Source of the DNA: Phoronis ovalis
Lineage: Eukaryota > Phoronida > Phoronidae
Direction: 5' to 3'
Assembly: GCA_028565635.1 (NCBI GenBank)
Contig: JAOXYB010039995.1
Location: forward strand, 1 to 13,162
DNA: 13,162 bases
Under the pieces are notes generated by a model. That model did no database searches, was not told the origin of the DNA, and worked only from the letters and a program-made list of their open reading frames with translations. Positions 1-8,658 of the stretch are shown here, one piece after another. How positions within the stretch are numbered: the first letter of the stretch is position 1; each line of letters opens with the position of its first letter. A program made the position numbers and the translations under genes.

Positions 1-253
1 CGGTTCGAAAAACATACCCTTTCACGCGAAAATTTGTTGGAACATGCGTACCCACTTTCATATTGACCACCCCCGGGATATGTGTATGGTATAGTAATCT
101 GAATCGGTTGAAATCGTTTGCTACAGTATCTGCAGAAAAACGTAAACCTCGTGAATAATGAATATTCCCTTAGTTTTAATTAATATAATGTAAGTGCTTT
201 CAAATGAAAACTAGACAGCACACATGCTATGTGTAGTTGGCAGAAGAAAAACT
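1..253 (+). other. 5' flank of the GPCR gene
   Basis: No coding exon is apparent here. There is no clear TATA box at a useful distance, and the AACTAG just upstream of position 209 is a poor splice acceptor because it lacks a pyrimidine tract. An in-frame ATG at 224 lies in weak context (C at -3), so the stretch up to 253 is more likely 5' UTR plus proximal promoter. No transcription start could be fixed. Confidence 0.4.
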
Positions 254-1285
254 ATGAACATATCAAACGAAACACTGATATATCCGCCATGGATTGTTGG
301 TCCACAATTTCGACTAGAGTTGGATTTCATAGTACTAGAATCTATTGCTACTATATGTATGGGAATTTTGGGAACGCTAACAAATGTTTTATTAATGGTG
401 ACGATCGCCTATACTAAAAAACTTAGGATAGTAATCAACATAATATTATCTTCACTAGCAGCTACTGACTGCTTGGTTTGCATGATAAATCCGCCATTTT
501 GGAATGCAATTTTATGGAGTTTCGGTGAACCTCCTTTTGGACCCGAAATGTGTACTATAAAGTCAGTTATTTCTACAACTGTATTTTTAGTGACAATCGT
601 AACGTGCGCCGAACTTGCTGTCAACCGACTCGTTGTTGTTCTAAAAGGTGCGAAATATAATGAAATATTTTCTAAAACTCGTTCTATTATAATGATAGCA
701 GTGTCCTGGTTAACTACATTCTTAATCATTCTGATAATCTGCGCAGTTAATAGCTTTCACTCACTCTTTATTCAACCGTTGTCTGTTTGCATAATATTTC
801 TTGATGATTATTCGCCATATCTGACAAACGTAGTTAGTTTGATCTCAATCGTTATCGTGGTATTTTGCTACATTATTATAACGTGGACATTTTTAAAGTC
901 TCGCTTCGCTGTTGGACCAGAGATTAGACAAGTTGTTACCGCAGCTAGACGTCGCCGAAACGCCATGAAACTGGGTTTAATACCAATGGTATTTTTCATA
1001 TGTATACTACCTCAAAGTATTTTACCAATTTTGGATCCAAATATGGAAATCTTTCCTTTAGCTGTGTACCGATGGTCTTTAATTCTACTGGTCTTAGATT
1101 CTGCATTAAATCCATTTCTTGTGCTTGCATGTAGCAGAGAATTAAGAAATGGTGCTTGGTTGATTCTGCGAAGAAAAAATCCAAATGGATATGTTCTTAA
1201 TACAACAAGTAGTCATTTGACGCCTGATTCGGGAGAAGGAACCAGCCTCCCAGTTTTTGCAAGAAGAACAAATAGAATGGATTAG
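254..1285 (+). CDS. Rhodopsin-class (class A) G-protein-coupled receptor, intronless, orphan
   Basis: This is a plasma-membrane receptor expected to couple an unknown ligand to heterotrimeric G proteins. I chose the ATG at 254 (343 residues) over the in-frame one at 224 because it has A at -3 and begins MNISNET, with two N-glycosylation sequons typical of an extracellular tail. Seven hydrophobic segments are visible. Landmarks, numbered from this Met: GTLTN in TM1 (N44), LAATD in TM2 (D72), Cys100 before TM3 pairing with Cys179 in loop 2, NRL at TM3's end (124-126), Trp152 in TM4, Tyr206 in TM5, CILP in TM6 (250-253) and NPFLV in TM7 (286-290). A basic RRRR lies in loop 3, and the tail has NTTSS and further Ser/Thr. 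DRY, CWxP and NPxxY are thus all altered. The Asn before Arg recalls the NRY of insect Tre1/Moody receptors, so that wider group is my guess; the ligand is unknown. The ORF is uninterrupted and looks functional. Confidence 0.9.
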   Translation: MNISNETLIYPPWIVGPQFRLELDFIVLESIATICMGILGTLTNVLLMVTIAYTKKLRIVINIILSSLAATDCLVCMINPPFWNAILWSFGEPPFGPEMCTIKSVISTTVFLVTIVTCAELAVNRLVVVLKGAKYNEIFSKTRSIIMIAVSWLTTFLIILIICAVNSFHSLFIQPLSVCIIFLDDYSPYLTNVVSLISIVIVVFCYIIITWTFLKSRFAVGPEIRQVVTAARRRRNAMKLGLIPMVFFICILPQSILPILDPNMEIFPLAVYRWSLILLVLDSALNPFLVLACSRELRNGAWLILRRKNPNGYVLNTTSSHLTPDSGEGTSLPVFARRTNRMD

Positions 1286-1690
1286 TGCCGGTCAACTTAA
1301 CACTGAATAATATAAATAATTGTTTATTAACAAGTTGGATGATGATTTATTCGGATCAACGAGGTTATCAGCTACTATCAAACTTAAGCTAATAACTTTA
1401 GGTTTAATTAATTTGCTATACATTAAGGTGGATTGGAACGAAATATGTCCAAGAATGGCAGGTATCAATTTTATCCTATATGTAATGTTATACATAATAT
1501 TTAATTGATGTCAATGTTATTTCCCGTGTACTTATTTTGTATGAATAGCAACATATGTACATGTAGAATAGTCTTGAATTATAGAACATTCGTAGTAACT
1601 CATTTTCTATTACTTTTTAACAATATGTCCACTGCAGGTCACGATTGAGGGAAAAGACAACCAAATAAAACCAACGTGATGACGCTGGAA
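1286..1690 (+). other. Probable 3' UTR of the GPCR gene
   Basis: AT-rich, non-coding sequence follows the stop codon. I find no AATAAA or ATTAAA before 1664, so the transcript probably runs to about 1680-1690. Short ORFs on both strands here have no coding character. Confidence 0.45.
1664..1669 (+). terminator. Candidate poly(A) signal AATAAA of the GPCR gene
   Basis: This is the first canonical hexamer after the stop, 379 bases downstream, and GTGATG lies a few bases further on. A second AATAAA at 2039-2044 is an alternative. In such AT-rich DNA the hexamer alone is weak evidence. Confidence 0.45.
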
Positions 1691-2836
1691 TTTAAAAAAC
1701 TTAAACTGAACACGTTTTCTTTTAAAATTGTAATTTTTTGACTTTTTGGATTTAATGCAAAACAAGAAATTACAGATACAAGTTAACGAAAATCGTATTA
1801 ATTTTTATACATTAAGATTACACTAAATATTTCCAGAAATGATACTTTAGCTATATAATATACTATTACAATATAATATAATATAATGGATTGCTCAGGA
1901 ATAGTGGCATCGACTGTATAATATAATATAACATACATTTTATTTGTGGTATCGTGGTTTGACTCCGCCCACATGATTGATGGATTAACAAACCAAATAC
2001 CGCAATCACATAAATTCATGTTTAGTTACAATCCGAGAAATAAAATCATTTAAAGTTTTTGAAAACAGTTTTCCACTAGAATTATAATATTCAGCGGTCA
2101 TTTTAAGCTAAATTGAGTTTGGGTGTTTTTTTAAATTGAACATGCATAATTTGTAATTTCATTATTAAATTAGGATTTCTAAGTTTGCTGTTATCATATA
2201 ATTTTAGTCAGTTTAATTGCATGTATTCTAACTAATATATTTATATGTTGTTTAATTCTTTGTTAATTTGTTTCATGCTTTGACTGTTTACTAATATGTT
2301 TCATATACTGGCAACAGAAATATAACTTGCGTGACCCAATCTTCTACACAATGTTCGAGTTACCAGAAATATTCAAACTGACCACACATTTAAGTCAGGT
2401 TCATATATTAAAGGCTGCCGGGTTTTAATTTTAATTTAAATTTAATTTGTAAAAAAATATATGTGACTCGACATATTTAGTGTTGTCGCCTCTCACTAAT
2501 CACTTTAACGATACCAAAATGCAATTAAAAACGCTGAGTAGTGCTGAGGAGTAATATTATTTGAAATTGTGACAGTTAAAAGAGTTGGATTTGGGTAAAG
2601 GTAATTTTTAACAGTTGGTCAGGGCAAAAGTAGATGGTAAGTATCAGACGGAAATTATATACAGGTGTTAAATTTCAGTAATTCAAATTTCCATTTTAAA
2701 GTTGGGTTCCTTGTAAATTGAACGTAGACTTCCCACCTCTTTGAATTTTAAAATGTGCCATTTAAATCATTATAGCGCAACTTAGCGACATATCACTTTA
2801 AATTAATTTACCTCAGTTAAATTTGACGCCTTGAGA
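1691..2836. other. Intergenic AT-rich stretch
   Basis: No gene is seen. Pentanucleotide-like TATAA/AATAT runs occur at about 1870-1888 and again at 1917-1931, and there is T/A-rich low-complexity sequence near 2424-2460. The short reverse-strand ORF at 1798-2019 is interrupted-looking, low-complexity translation and is not supported as a gene. Confidence 0.6.
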
Positions 2837-2863
2837 TTACAGATGGGAGGGTATATCTTTTGC

Positions 2864-3016
2864 GTGAACCGTAAATGGGCCGTTTTTTTCGATGGTGAAT
2901 GGTAATAGCAGCTGAAACCAGATGGTGAATAAGTTCTTCCCCGTGAACAGTGAATGCCTGAGACTTTTTAAGAGTGAACCATGAAAATATGACAATTTAA
3001 GGCGTGAATGGTGATT
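2864..3016. repeat. Degenerate ~30-bp array built on GTGAAYNGTRA
   Basis: The motif GTGAA followed by a variable C/T-rich half occurs at 2864, 2895, 2925, 2943, 2974 and 3004. Spacings are 31, 30, 18, 31 and 30 bases, so two runs of a ~30-bp period are offset in the middle. Secondary TGAA/TGAT echoes follow 7-8 bases after several of them. The reverse-strand ORF across it (2837-3100) is explained by the repeat, reading FTV/FTI-like phrases. It looks like an old, eroded satellite-type repeat. Confidence 0.55.
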
Positions 3017-3220
3017 GCAATATGTACTGGCGATAAAAAATGTAAAGCTGTTTTTAAGACGATCGTCGGGATATATAGGTTGTTCATAAATCTTTTGCAT
3101 TTAGCATTTAGAGGTTGAACAGTTTACAAAAGACAGAATTATAACTCAAAATATCGTCTTGGTTATGGAACTATACCATCTCACTCTCTTCCGTGTCACC
3201 CTGAAATTTGTATACTTCTG

Positions 3221-3295
3221 TAAAGAAAGTGCCATAAAATACTACAGAAAACTGGTAACTATGACAAATTTCTCCAGCTGATGGCACTTTCTTTA
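3221..3295. repeat. Inverted repeat with 15-bp perfect arms
   Basis: TAAAGAAAGTGCCAT at 3221-3235 is the exact reverse complement of 3281-3295, with 45 bases between. The inner spacer does not extend the pairing. A separate GAAATTTGT/ACAAATTTC pair (3203-3211 and 3264-3272) overlaps it. It could be a small fold-back element or a decayed MITE; no clear target-site duplication was found. Confidence 0.6.
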
Positions 3296-3495
3296 ATAAC
3301 TGGGGACATTTGTTAAACTCATTTTATGCATTCAGAGCAAAAAATAATCTAAAACTTAAAAAAAATTAACTGCAAAACCGGATCCCAGGACTCATATTGC
3401 CGGAAGAAGTCAAGCGTAAAAGACACACTCATAATGACACGTATTTCAAGGTAAAAAATTAGTAGAAAAACAATTATTTTATCTAAAAATAATTA

Positions 3496-3536
3496 AGGAG
3501 TGATTCTTCTTTGTTATGGAAGAATGATACACTCCT
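3496..3536. repeat. Short hairpin with one 4-base bulge
   Basis: AGGAGTG (3496-3502) pairs with CACTCCT (3530-3536). Immediately inside, ATTCTTC (3503-3509) pairs with GAAGAAT (3519-3525). This leaves a 9-base loop and a GATA bulge at 3526-3529. The stem is 14 bp in all. It is too short for an ordinary microRNA precursor and its role is unknown. Confidence 0.55.
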
Positions 3537-6151
3537 AGTGTATCTCATAAATACTGTTATATTTGCAAACCATCCCACATATAACATATTTTCTTTTATA
3601 TTACCAATTTACGTTTTATTTATCACTTCTGAGTGTTTGAAATATATTCAATCAAAATACCTAAGCTTTTGTATTTATTCATACTACAAAAAAAATTTAA
3701 TTTTACATTTTTCCGTCATCTTACAAGGACAAAGATTTTTCTAATAAAACATCGAATCAACTGACAATGTATCCATAGAAACATATTTGTGGTCCACATG
3801 TATGCTACTAAACAAAATTATTAATTATATTTCTTTCGGCCATTTAACAATGTCATACAGATATAAAATATTGCAGTAGTACAAGTACTTTAAATAAGCT
3901 TAGCACTTTATAAAGATTTTTCCTTGACATTCCTTGACCTAGTCGGGCACCGAAATAGCAGAAACCAAGTATTTTTACTTGCAACATATTTATACTGAAA
4001 TTCTCAGGCTATATACTTAAGACTAAGATCTAACTGGGTTTAAGCTAATTAATTGCATGGAAAAAATTGGGTGATACGTGAAGGCCCGAAATAACCCCTT
4101 ACACCTATTCCACATATCACTGCAGGCATTTATGAATGAAGCACGTTTAATTTGATTGAACATTCATGTGCCCTAATGAATTTTGGAATCCGTCGTTCTC
4201 AACTAACGCCACCTACAAAATACCGATAACGATTATGAAACATTATGAAAAAAATGTACATCTTATAACATAAGCAGTGATCATTACAATCAGATTTTTT
4301 TCGTTTTAACATTTTCACAAATGTCAGCTGTAATTAAGGAAATAGCTTTAGTTGATTTATAGTTTATAAATGTTACATGTAAAATAACACGGTTTCCTCA
4401 CCGATCTGTGACGTTTTTATGTTAGTCCTGATATATGAAGTATTTTATTGTAACTGTGCTACAGGGTGTCCAAAACTTTGTTTGCGTCATACTACTTGGA
4501 ACGTTTTCTCGTTAGTGCAGTCAAGTGCAGTATTCATAATTAAACACGGATTGTATCATACGGTATGTGATCATACCTTTCACTCCATGCTAATTTGTAT
4601 GTGTTTTGTTTGTGTTCTTCTTACATGTCAAATCATTGGAACACATAAGTTTCCAAATTAGAAATTCTGTGAAAATTGGTTTTTAAAGTTAAAACATTTT
4701 TTTCTACGAAACACACCGTTTGTTATATTTGCGAACACTAACGATAAAATTAGCACCTTTCTACATAATATAACTGTAATTGTTATATAGTGCAAAATAA
4801 TTATTAAACTGCACATTGTTACTCTACATTCAAGGTTTAATTTCTTTGCATACTTTTTGTTTGTGCTCATCTTGATCACTCAAAGCGTAGTGGTGTCAAA
4901 ATTACTTATTATTTTCTTTGTGTAAGTCTCGAAAGACATTATCTCGTGCACCGTTTCGTTATTTTTAAATTAATATTGGTAGAGGAAATTTAACATGACA
5001 TTTATTATTAAAACGTGAGCTAGCTGGCTAATGTATAATTTTTGCTTAAGCTCTGACACCACTGTTAACACCGATCTACAGCATGAACAATGCAATAGTC
5101 ACACACAAGGTAGGCAGCATTCACGGTTTACAATAACCACGCATGCGCGCACGTACATTGGTTATCCAAAATATAATTCTTGTTTTTACCATTTTACTTC
5201 AATACCGTTTTTCATACTGAACAAGGAATTAGTTTTTCACCATACTTTGGGAGAAGGAAAATAACCTTCAAAACAGCTATATCAAATGGCATATAAGTAC
5301 AATTTGAAATTAAATTTCCAAATACAGTTTCGCGAACGAAATGGACCCGCATGGAGTGAAATAGATAGACAAGGTTAGGCAAGCTCGTAATATGCAGACT
5401 TTTTTTTAGAAACTAAAATATTTCTGTTTATTGGTATGAAATGTCATGTCATAATTATAATTAAACTGTTCTATGCCAGTTTAAAAACATTATCATATAC
5501 TTTTGACATATATTAACGTTTCGGAAAACACGAATATATATCTATAGTGCTTTTTACGATTTCTTTAAACCGTAACCACCCCTGCTCTCCAGCAAAGCCT
5601 TAACGCACTTAAATGTATATCCCCAGAGTTTATATCTCGGAAACTGTGGATCAAGCAAGGATATTTTAATATGAAACACATCTATCTATTTAATTTCCTT
5701 GACTTATTTACATGACCGTGGTCAAGCAATGTCACTATTACTAAATTACTAAGTTCTGTGCGGAAGTACTGGTTCGTGGAGATTCAGCAATGGATACCAA
5801 GAAATATTGCAAAAAGCGTAAAATTACACTGAAATTAACAACATAGATTGACAGTAAATAAAGAATTTTCTGAAAGGGTTGCAGCACATTTTTTTTCGGA
5901 AACAGGATTTTTTATTCATACAAAATGCACATTAACAAGCATTATGTAGTAAAGTATAACTTTACAGAGATGCCAACCAAGCGTTTTCTTAGGAGGCAGA
6001 TTTTTTGGGTTGGGTGAAGTGACTAAGGATCGGCCTTGGTCAAGCATTTAGGGTAGATACGGGAGAGGTCGCTTTCCTAAAAAAATTTGCTCTCTGATAC
6101 CCTTTTTAGGCATAATTTGAATAAAGATTGTTTCCAGAAAAATGATCTACC

Positions 6152-6369
6152 CTGGGGATGTCACACCTCAAGGAGATAGTTTAGTGAAAATTGAAAGATC
6201 GGTAAATTAATTGAAAAGATACAAAAAAATGTTAGTATTAAAATGTTCTTAAAGGTCACCAAAACTACCTCGTTGTAATTCGATCCGTCATTTTTGAGAT
6301 TTGACCTTTGACCTCCAAATGACCATTTGATCTCAAGGTCAACAATGTCCTCCTCTGGGGATGTCACAC
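6152..6369. repeat. Pair of 15-bp direct repeats enclosing a nuclear-receptor half-site block
   Basis: CTGGGGATGTCACAC occurs identically at 6152-6166 and 6355-6369, 203 bases apart. Between them, near the right end, lie TGACCT-T-TGACCT (6302-6314) and an oppositely oriented AGGTCA (6336-6341). Blocks rich in TGACCTTTGACCT are, to my recollection, common in interspersed repeats of molluscs. The arrangement could be an insertion of about 188 bp with an unusually long target duplication, or two copies of a diverged tandem unit. Confidence 0.5.
6302..6314 (-). promoter_or_regulatory. Perfect DR1 nuclear-receptor-type site
   Basis: On the reverse strand this reads AGGTCA-A-AGGTCA, the DR1 element bound by RXR/HNF4-type receptors in animals. 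It sits inside a probable repeat and kilobases from either gene, so it may be a by-product of the repeat rather than a working enhancer. Confidence 0.35.
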
Positions 6370-6460
6370 ATGAAGTACTGTATCCCTAACTGTAATCGTC
6401 TTTGAGATGTAGCTTATTTAAAGTAAGCAGAAAAAGAAGAAAACATACACAACCAATTGG
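6370..6460. other. Spacer between the DR1 block and the 32-bp array
   Basis: This is AT-rich with an A/G-rich run before the first copy of the array. No feature is seen. Confidence 0.5.
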
Positions 6461-6648
6461 CTTGCCCCCTTATAGGAGCAACTCTAAATAAGCTTGCCCC
6501 CTTATAGGAGCAACTCTCAATAAGCTTGCCCCCTTATAGGAGCAACTCTCAATAAGCTTGCCCCCTTATAGGAGCAACTCTCAATAAGCTTGCTCCCTTA
6601 TAGGAGCAACTCTCAAAAAGGATTGCTCCCTTATAGGAGCAACCCTAA
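6461..6648. repeat. Tandem array, six copies of a 32-bp unit with an internal hairpin
   Basis: Units begin at 6461, 6493, 6525, 6557 and 6589 (exact 32-bp period); the last starts near 6622 after a one-base shift and carries extra changes. Each unit contains a 20-base core running from TTGC to GCAA. In copies 5 and 6 the core is a perfect 7-bp inverted repeat, TTGCTCC-CTTATA-GGAGCAA. Copies 1-4 carry C instead of T at one arm position. The first and last copies are the most diverged outside the core, as expected for an array homogenised from the middle. Confidence 0.9.
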
Positions 6649-8257
6649 CAATAGACTGCTATAATAATATCTGCGGTGATCTGTGAAGTCAGTAAAGCGA
6701 ATTTGTAATGTAATGGTGCACTTTATAGCACGTTATTAACTTTGCTTCAATAATTTCAATAATACACATCGCATATTTAGTTATAATAGTAAATAAAAAC
6801 AGGCGGCGATATTCAAGTCCGGGTCTAGACAGGTGCGTCAGGTGCTATTAACGAATCATATCCATAGGAAATAAATTCTTCTTATCAACTGATGTATTCT
6901 TTGTAATAGGTTCTGTTTAAAATCTTATCCATATTTTTGCAGTCTACTTTGTGCGTGTATTCACAGCATACCATTGTCTACAAATCAAGTAAAAATCTTA
7001 TCTTGTACGGAATTTAACTCTATACTGAAATAATATTACGTAGATGTATCCGGTTGAGTATAATTCGGAAAGGATGACTCGCTGTTTTCACACTGAAGAT
7101 CAAGTTCCAGCATTTTTATAGCAAACCAGCGATGCATATATATCCTGATTACTAATTTGTTATTAGACTTCTATACATTAATAAAACATGAAATATGACA
7201 TAATAAGTAGCAAAGTTAGAACATTGATATATTAACTGTTACAAATTTTATATCGGGATCAACCCCCCAGGGGATCAACGAACTTGAGTTTGACAATTAC
7301 TAGTCACATTATTTAATAACGACCCCCCCAGTACTTGCCAACCATTGTATAAAGTTATAGAAAAACATTTTATCACTTATTTTACAATAGTAGGTAAAAT
7401 AACGCACCGGTGAGTTATTGTAATGAACTTGTCAAATTCAGTTGGCGAATATACAATGCAAGTAAACAATCCATGAATCAATAAAGAGAATGACTGGCAA
7501 TATAACGCATTAAGTGCTGTTTATTCAAGCATACCAATAGTTTGATCTAGGAATATTATTAAAATACTATTTTGTCACTAACCTCCATCGATAAAATATT
7601 ATTTCTAAAAGTTTTATATCCCCGTACGTTTAGCAAAAAAGTGATAATTTCGGAGAGAAACTTGGTCTTTATTCGTTTATTACATGTTTTTATTCCAGGC
7701 TGTTCAAATGCGCGCAGATTTATTTTTTGCCATCAGTCTCTGTATCATCTCTCATCAATGTGTACACATTTAGCATATATCAATTATAAATAATTTAAAA
7801 AGACCATTTTTGAATTTGAAATATTGAAATATGTGTTGAGACTGGTATAAAATACATATATGTACTATTGACATATTATTCATAATATACAGTTCAGTGC
7901 TTTTCACCTTGATTTTAACCAACACCCTATTAATCACAATCAAGGGTATTGTAAATACCTCTTACTGCGCATTTTGGGGTTTGCAATAGTATTGTAAGTA
8001 AATACCGGAATTAAATAAATGAATACTTTTGAATATATTTTATGTATGTATCAACATGTTTTTCAAGTTTTACATATACTTTTTTTAAATACTCTATATG
8101 ACCTTTTTCTTCTAGTCTAATATCTAATGTGAAGATGGGTTATACATCTATTATAATAATACGCGGATACATGGGATACAATAATTATTAATATACACAC
8201 GTTTCAGACTTATTAACCGACGTTACTCGTAAACTACAAATAATATTTGCCATTTAC
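6649..8257. other. Intergenic stretch without a supported gene
   Basis: No gene is seen. There is a close direct repeat GGGATCAAC at 7255-7263 and 7271-7279 around a C-run, and a weak inverted pair TTTGACAA (7289-7296) and TTGTCAAA (7429-7436) that may bound a decayed element. The open frame at 7572-7793 starts with TTG, not ATG, and has no recognisable domain. Confidence 0.5.
7398..7419. repeat. 22-base near-palindrome centred on CACCGGTG
   Basis: AATAAC (7398-7403) and GTTATT (7414-7419) flank the perfect palindrome CACCGGTG (7405-7412), with one G/A mismatch on each side of the core. This symmetry fits a dimeric DNA-binding site or the centre of an eroded fold-back repeat. I cannot tell which. 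Confidence 0.5.
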
Positions 8258-8363
8258 GTACTTATCCGTGCTACCTAGAATTTCCCCCTAGAATATTAGA
8301 AATGTATTCATGTACTTATCCGTGCTACCTAGAATTTCCCCCTAGAATATTACAAATGTATTA
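8258..8363. repeat. 54-bp tandem duplication
   Basis: The block beginning GTACTTATCCGTGCTACC at 8258 recurs at 8312 (54-base period) and runs to about 8363 with a single internal difference (G versus C in ATTAGAAATG/ATTACAAATG). Each unit itself contains CCTAGAAT twice, flanking a short T/C run. The near-identity suggests a recent duplication. Confidence 0.85.
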
Positions 8364-8599
8364 TTAAATGTCCTAGATGAATATTTCGGAAATTTATAGA
8401 TACATTTATTTTATTTATTAATTCATCGAGTCTTTCTGCAATGTATCGGCAACACATACAATCTGGTATTAAGTAGAATTTTAATAGGCAATAGATCTTC
8501 AAAGTAATTCAAATAAGGTTATAGCTAGTTAAACATAAAATGAAAACACATTCATTAATGAAATATTTAGTTAAACTTGAACATTGTATTCGCATTAAA
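8364..8599. other. Intergenic AT-rich spacer
   Basis: No gene, repeat or site was recognised here. Confidence 0.6.
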
Positions 8600-8658
8600 A
8601 TGTTTCCGTTTCAAACAAGATTAAAATCTGTTTTTCATCTTGTTTGAAACGGAAACAT
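8600..8658. repeat. Perfect 22-bp inverted repeat with 15-base loop (hairpin)
   Basis: Arm 8600-8621 (starting ATGTTTCCGTTTC, ending CAAGAT) is the exact reverse complement of 8637-8658, with loop 8622-8636. Pairing does not extend beyond the arms. The 59-base size is like a microRNA precursor, but natural precursors usually have mismatches and a longer lower stem. A fold-back repeat or a small-RNA hairpin are both possible. Its transcription is unknown. Confidence 0.85.

Larger units (their letters stand above)
3017..6151. other. Intergenic stretch without a supported gene
   Basis: No exon with both coding character and good splice sites was recognised on either strand. Apart from the inverted repeats listed separately, small items are a 10-bp tandem pair TTCCTTGACA/TTCCTTGACC at 3920-3939, a GC-rich island around 5139-5155 containing GCATGCGCGC, and an everted half-site pair TGACC-GT-GGTCA at 5713-5724. 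Short ORFs (for example 4419-4661 and 5031-5264) show no recognisable domain. Confidence 0.55.

Noticed and set aside
224-253. Ten-residue N-terminal extension of the GPCR from the upstream ATG
   Set aside because: Weak initiation context, and the residues are basic; the second ATG has A at -3 and the sequon-bearing tail.
409-729. Reverse-strand open frame of 106 codons
   Set aside because: It lies wholly antisense to the GPCR and mirrors its hydrophobic codons; no domain of its own.
4419-4661. ATG-initiated 80-codon frame with many cysteines
   Set aside because: No family resemblance and no promoter or Kozak support; Cys richness follows from TGT/TGC-rich sequence.
6461-6648. CRISPR array
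   Set aside because: The 32-bp units are contiguous with no unique spacers, and the surroundings are eukaryotic.
7255-7436. Possible MITE with TTTGACAA/TTGTCAAA ends and GGGATCAAC repeats
   Set aside because: Only 8 bp pair cleanly, further alignment needs several gaps, and no target duplication was found.
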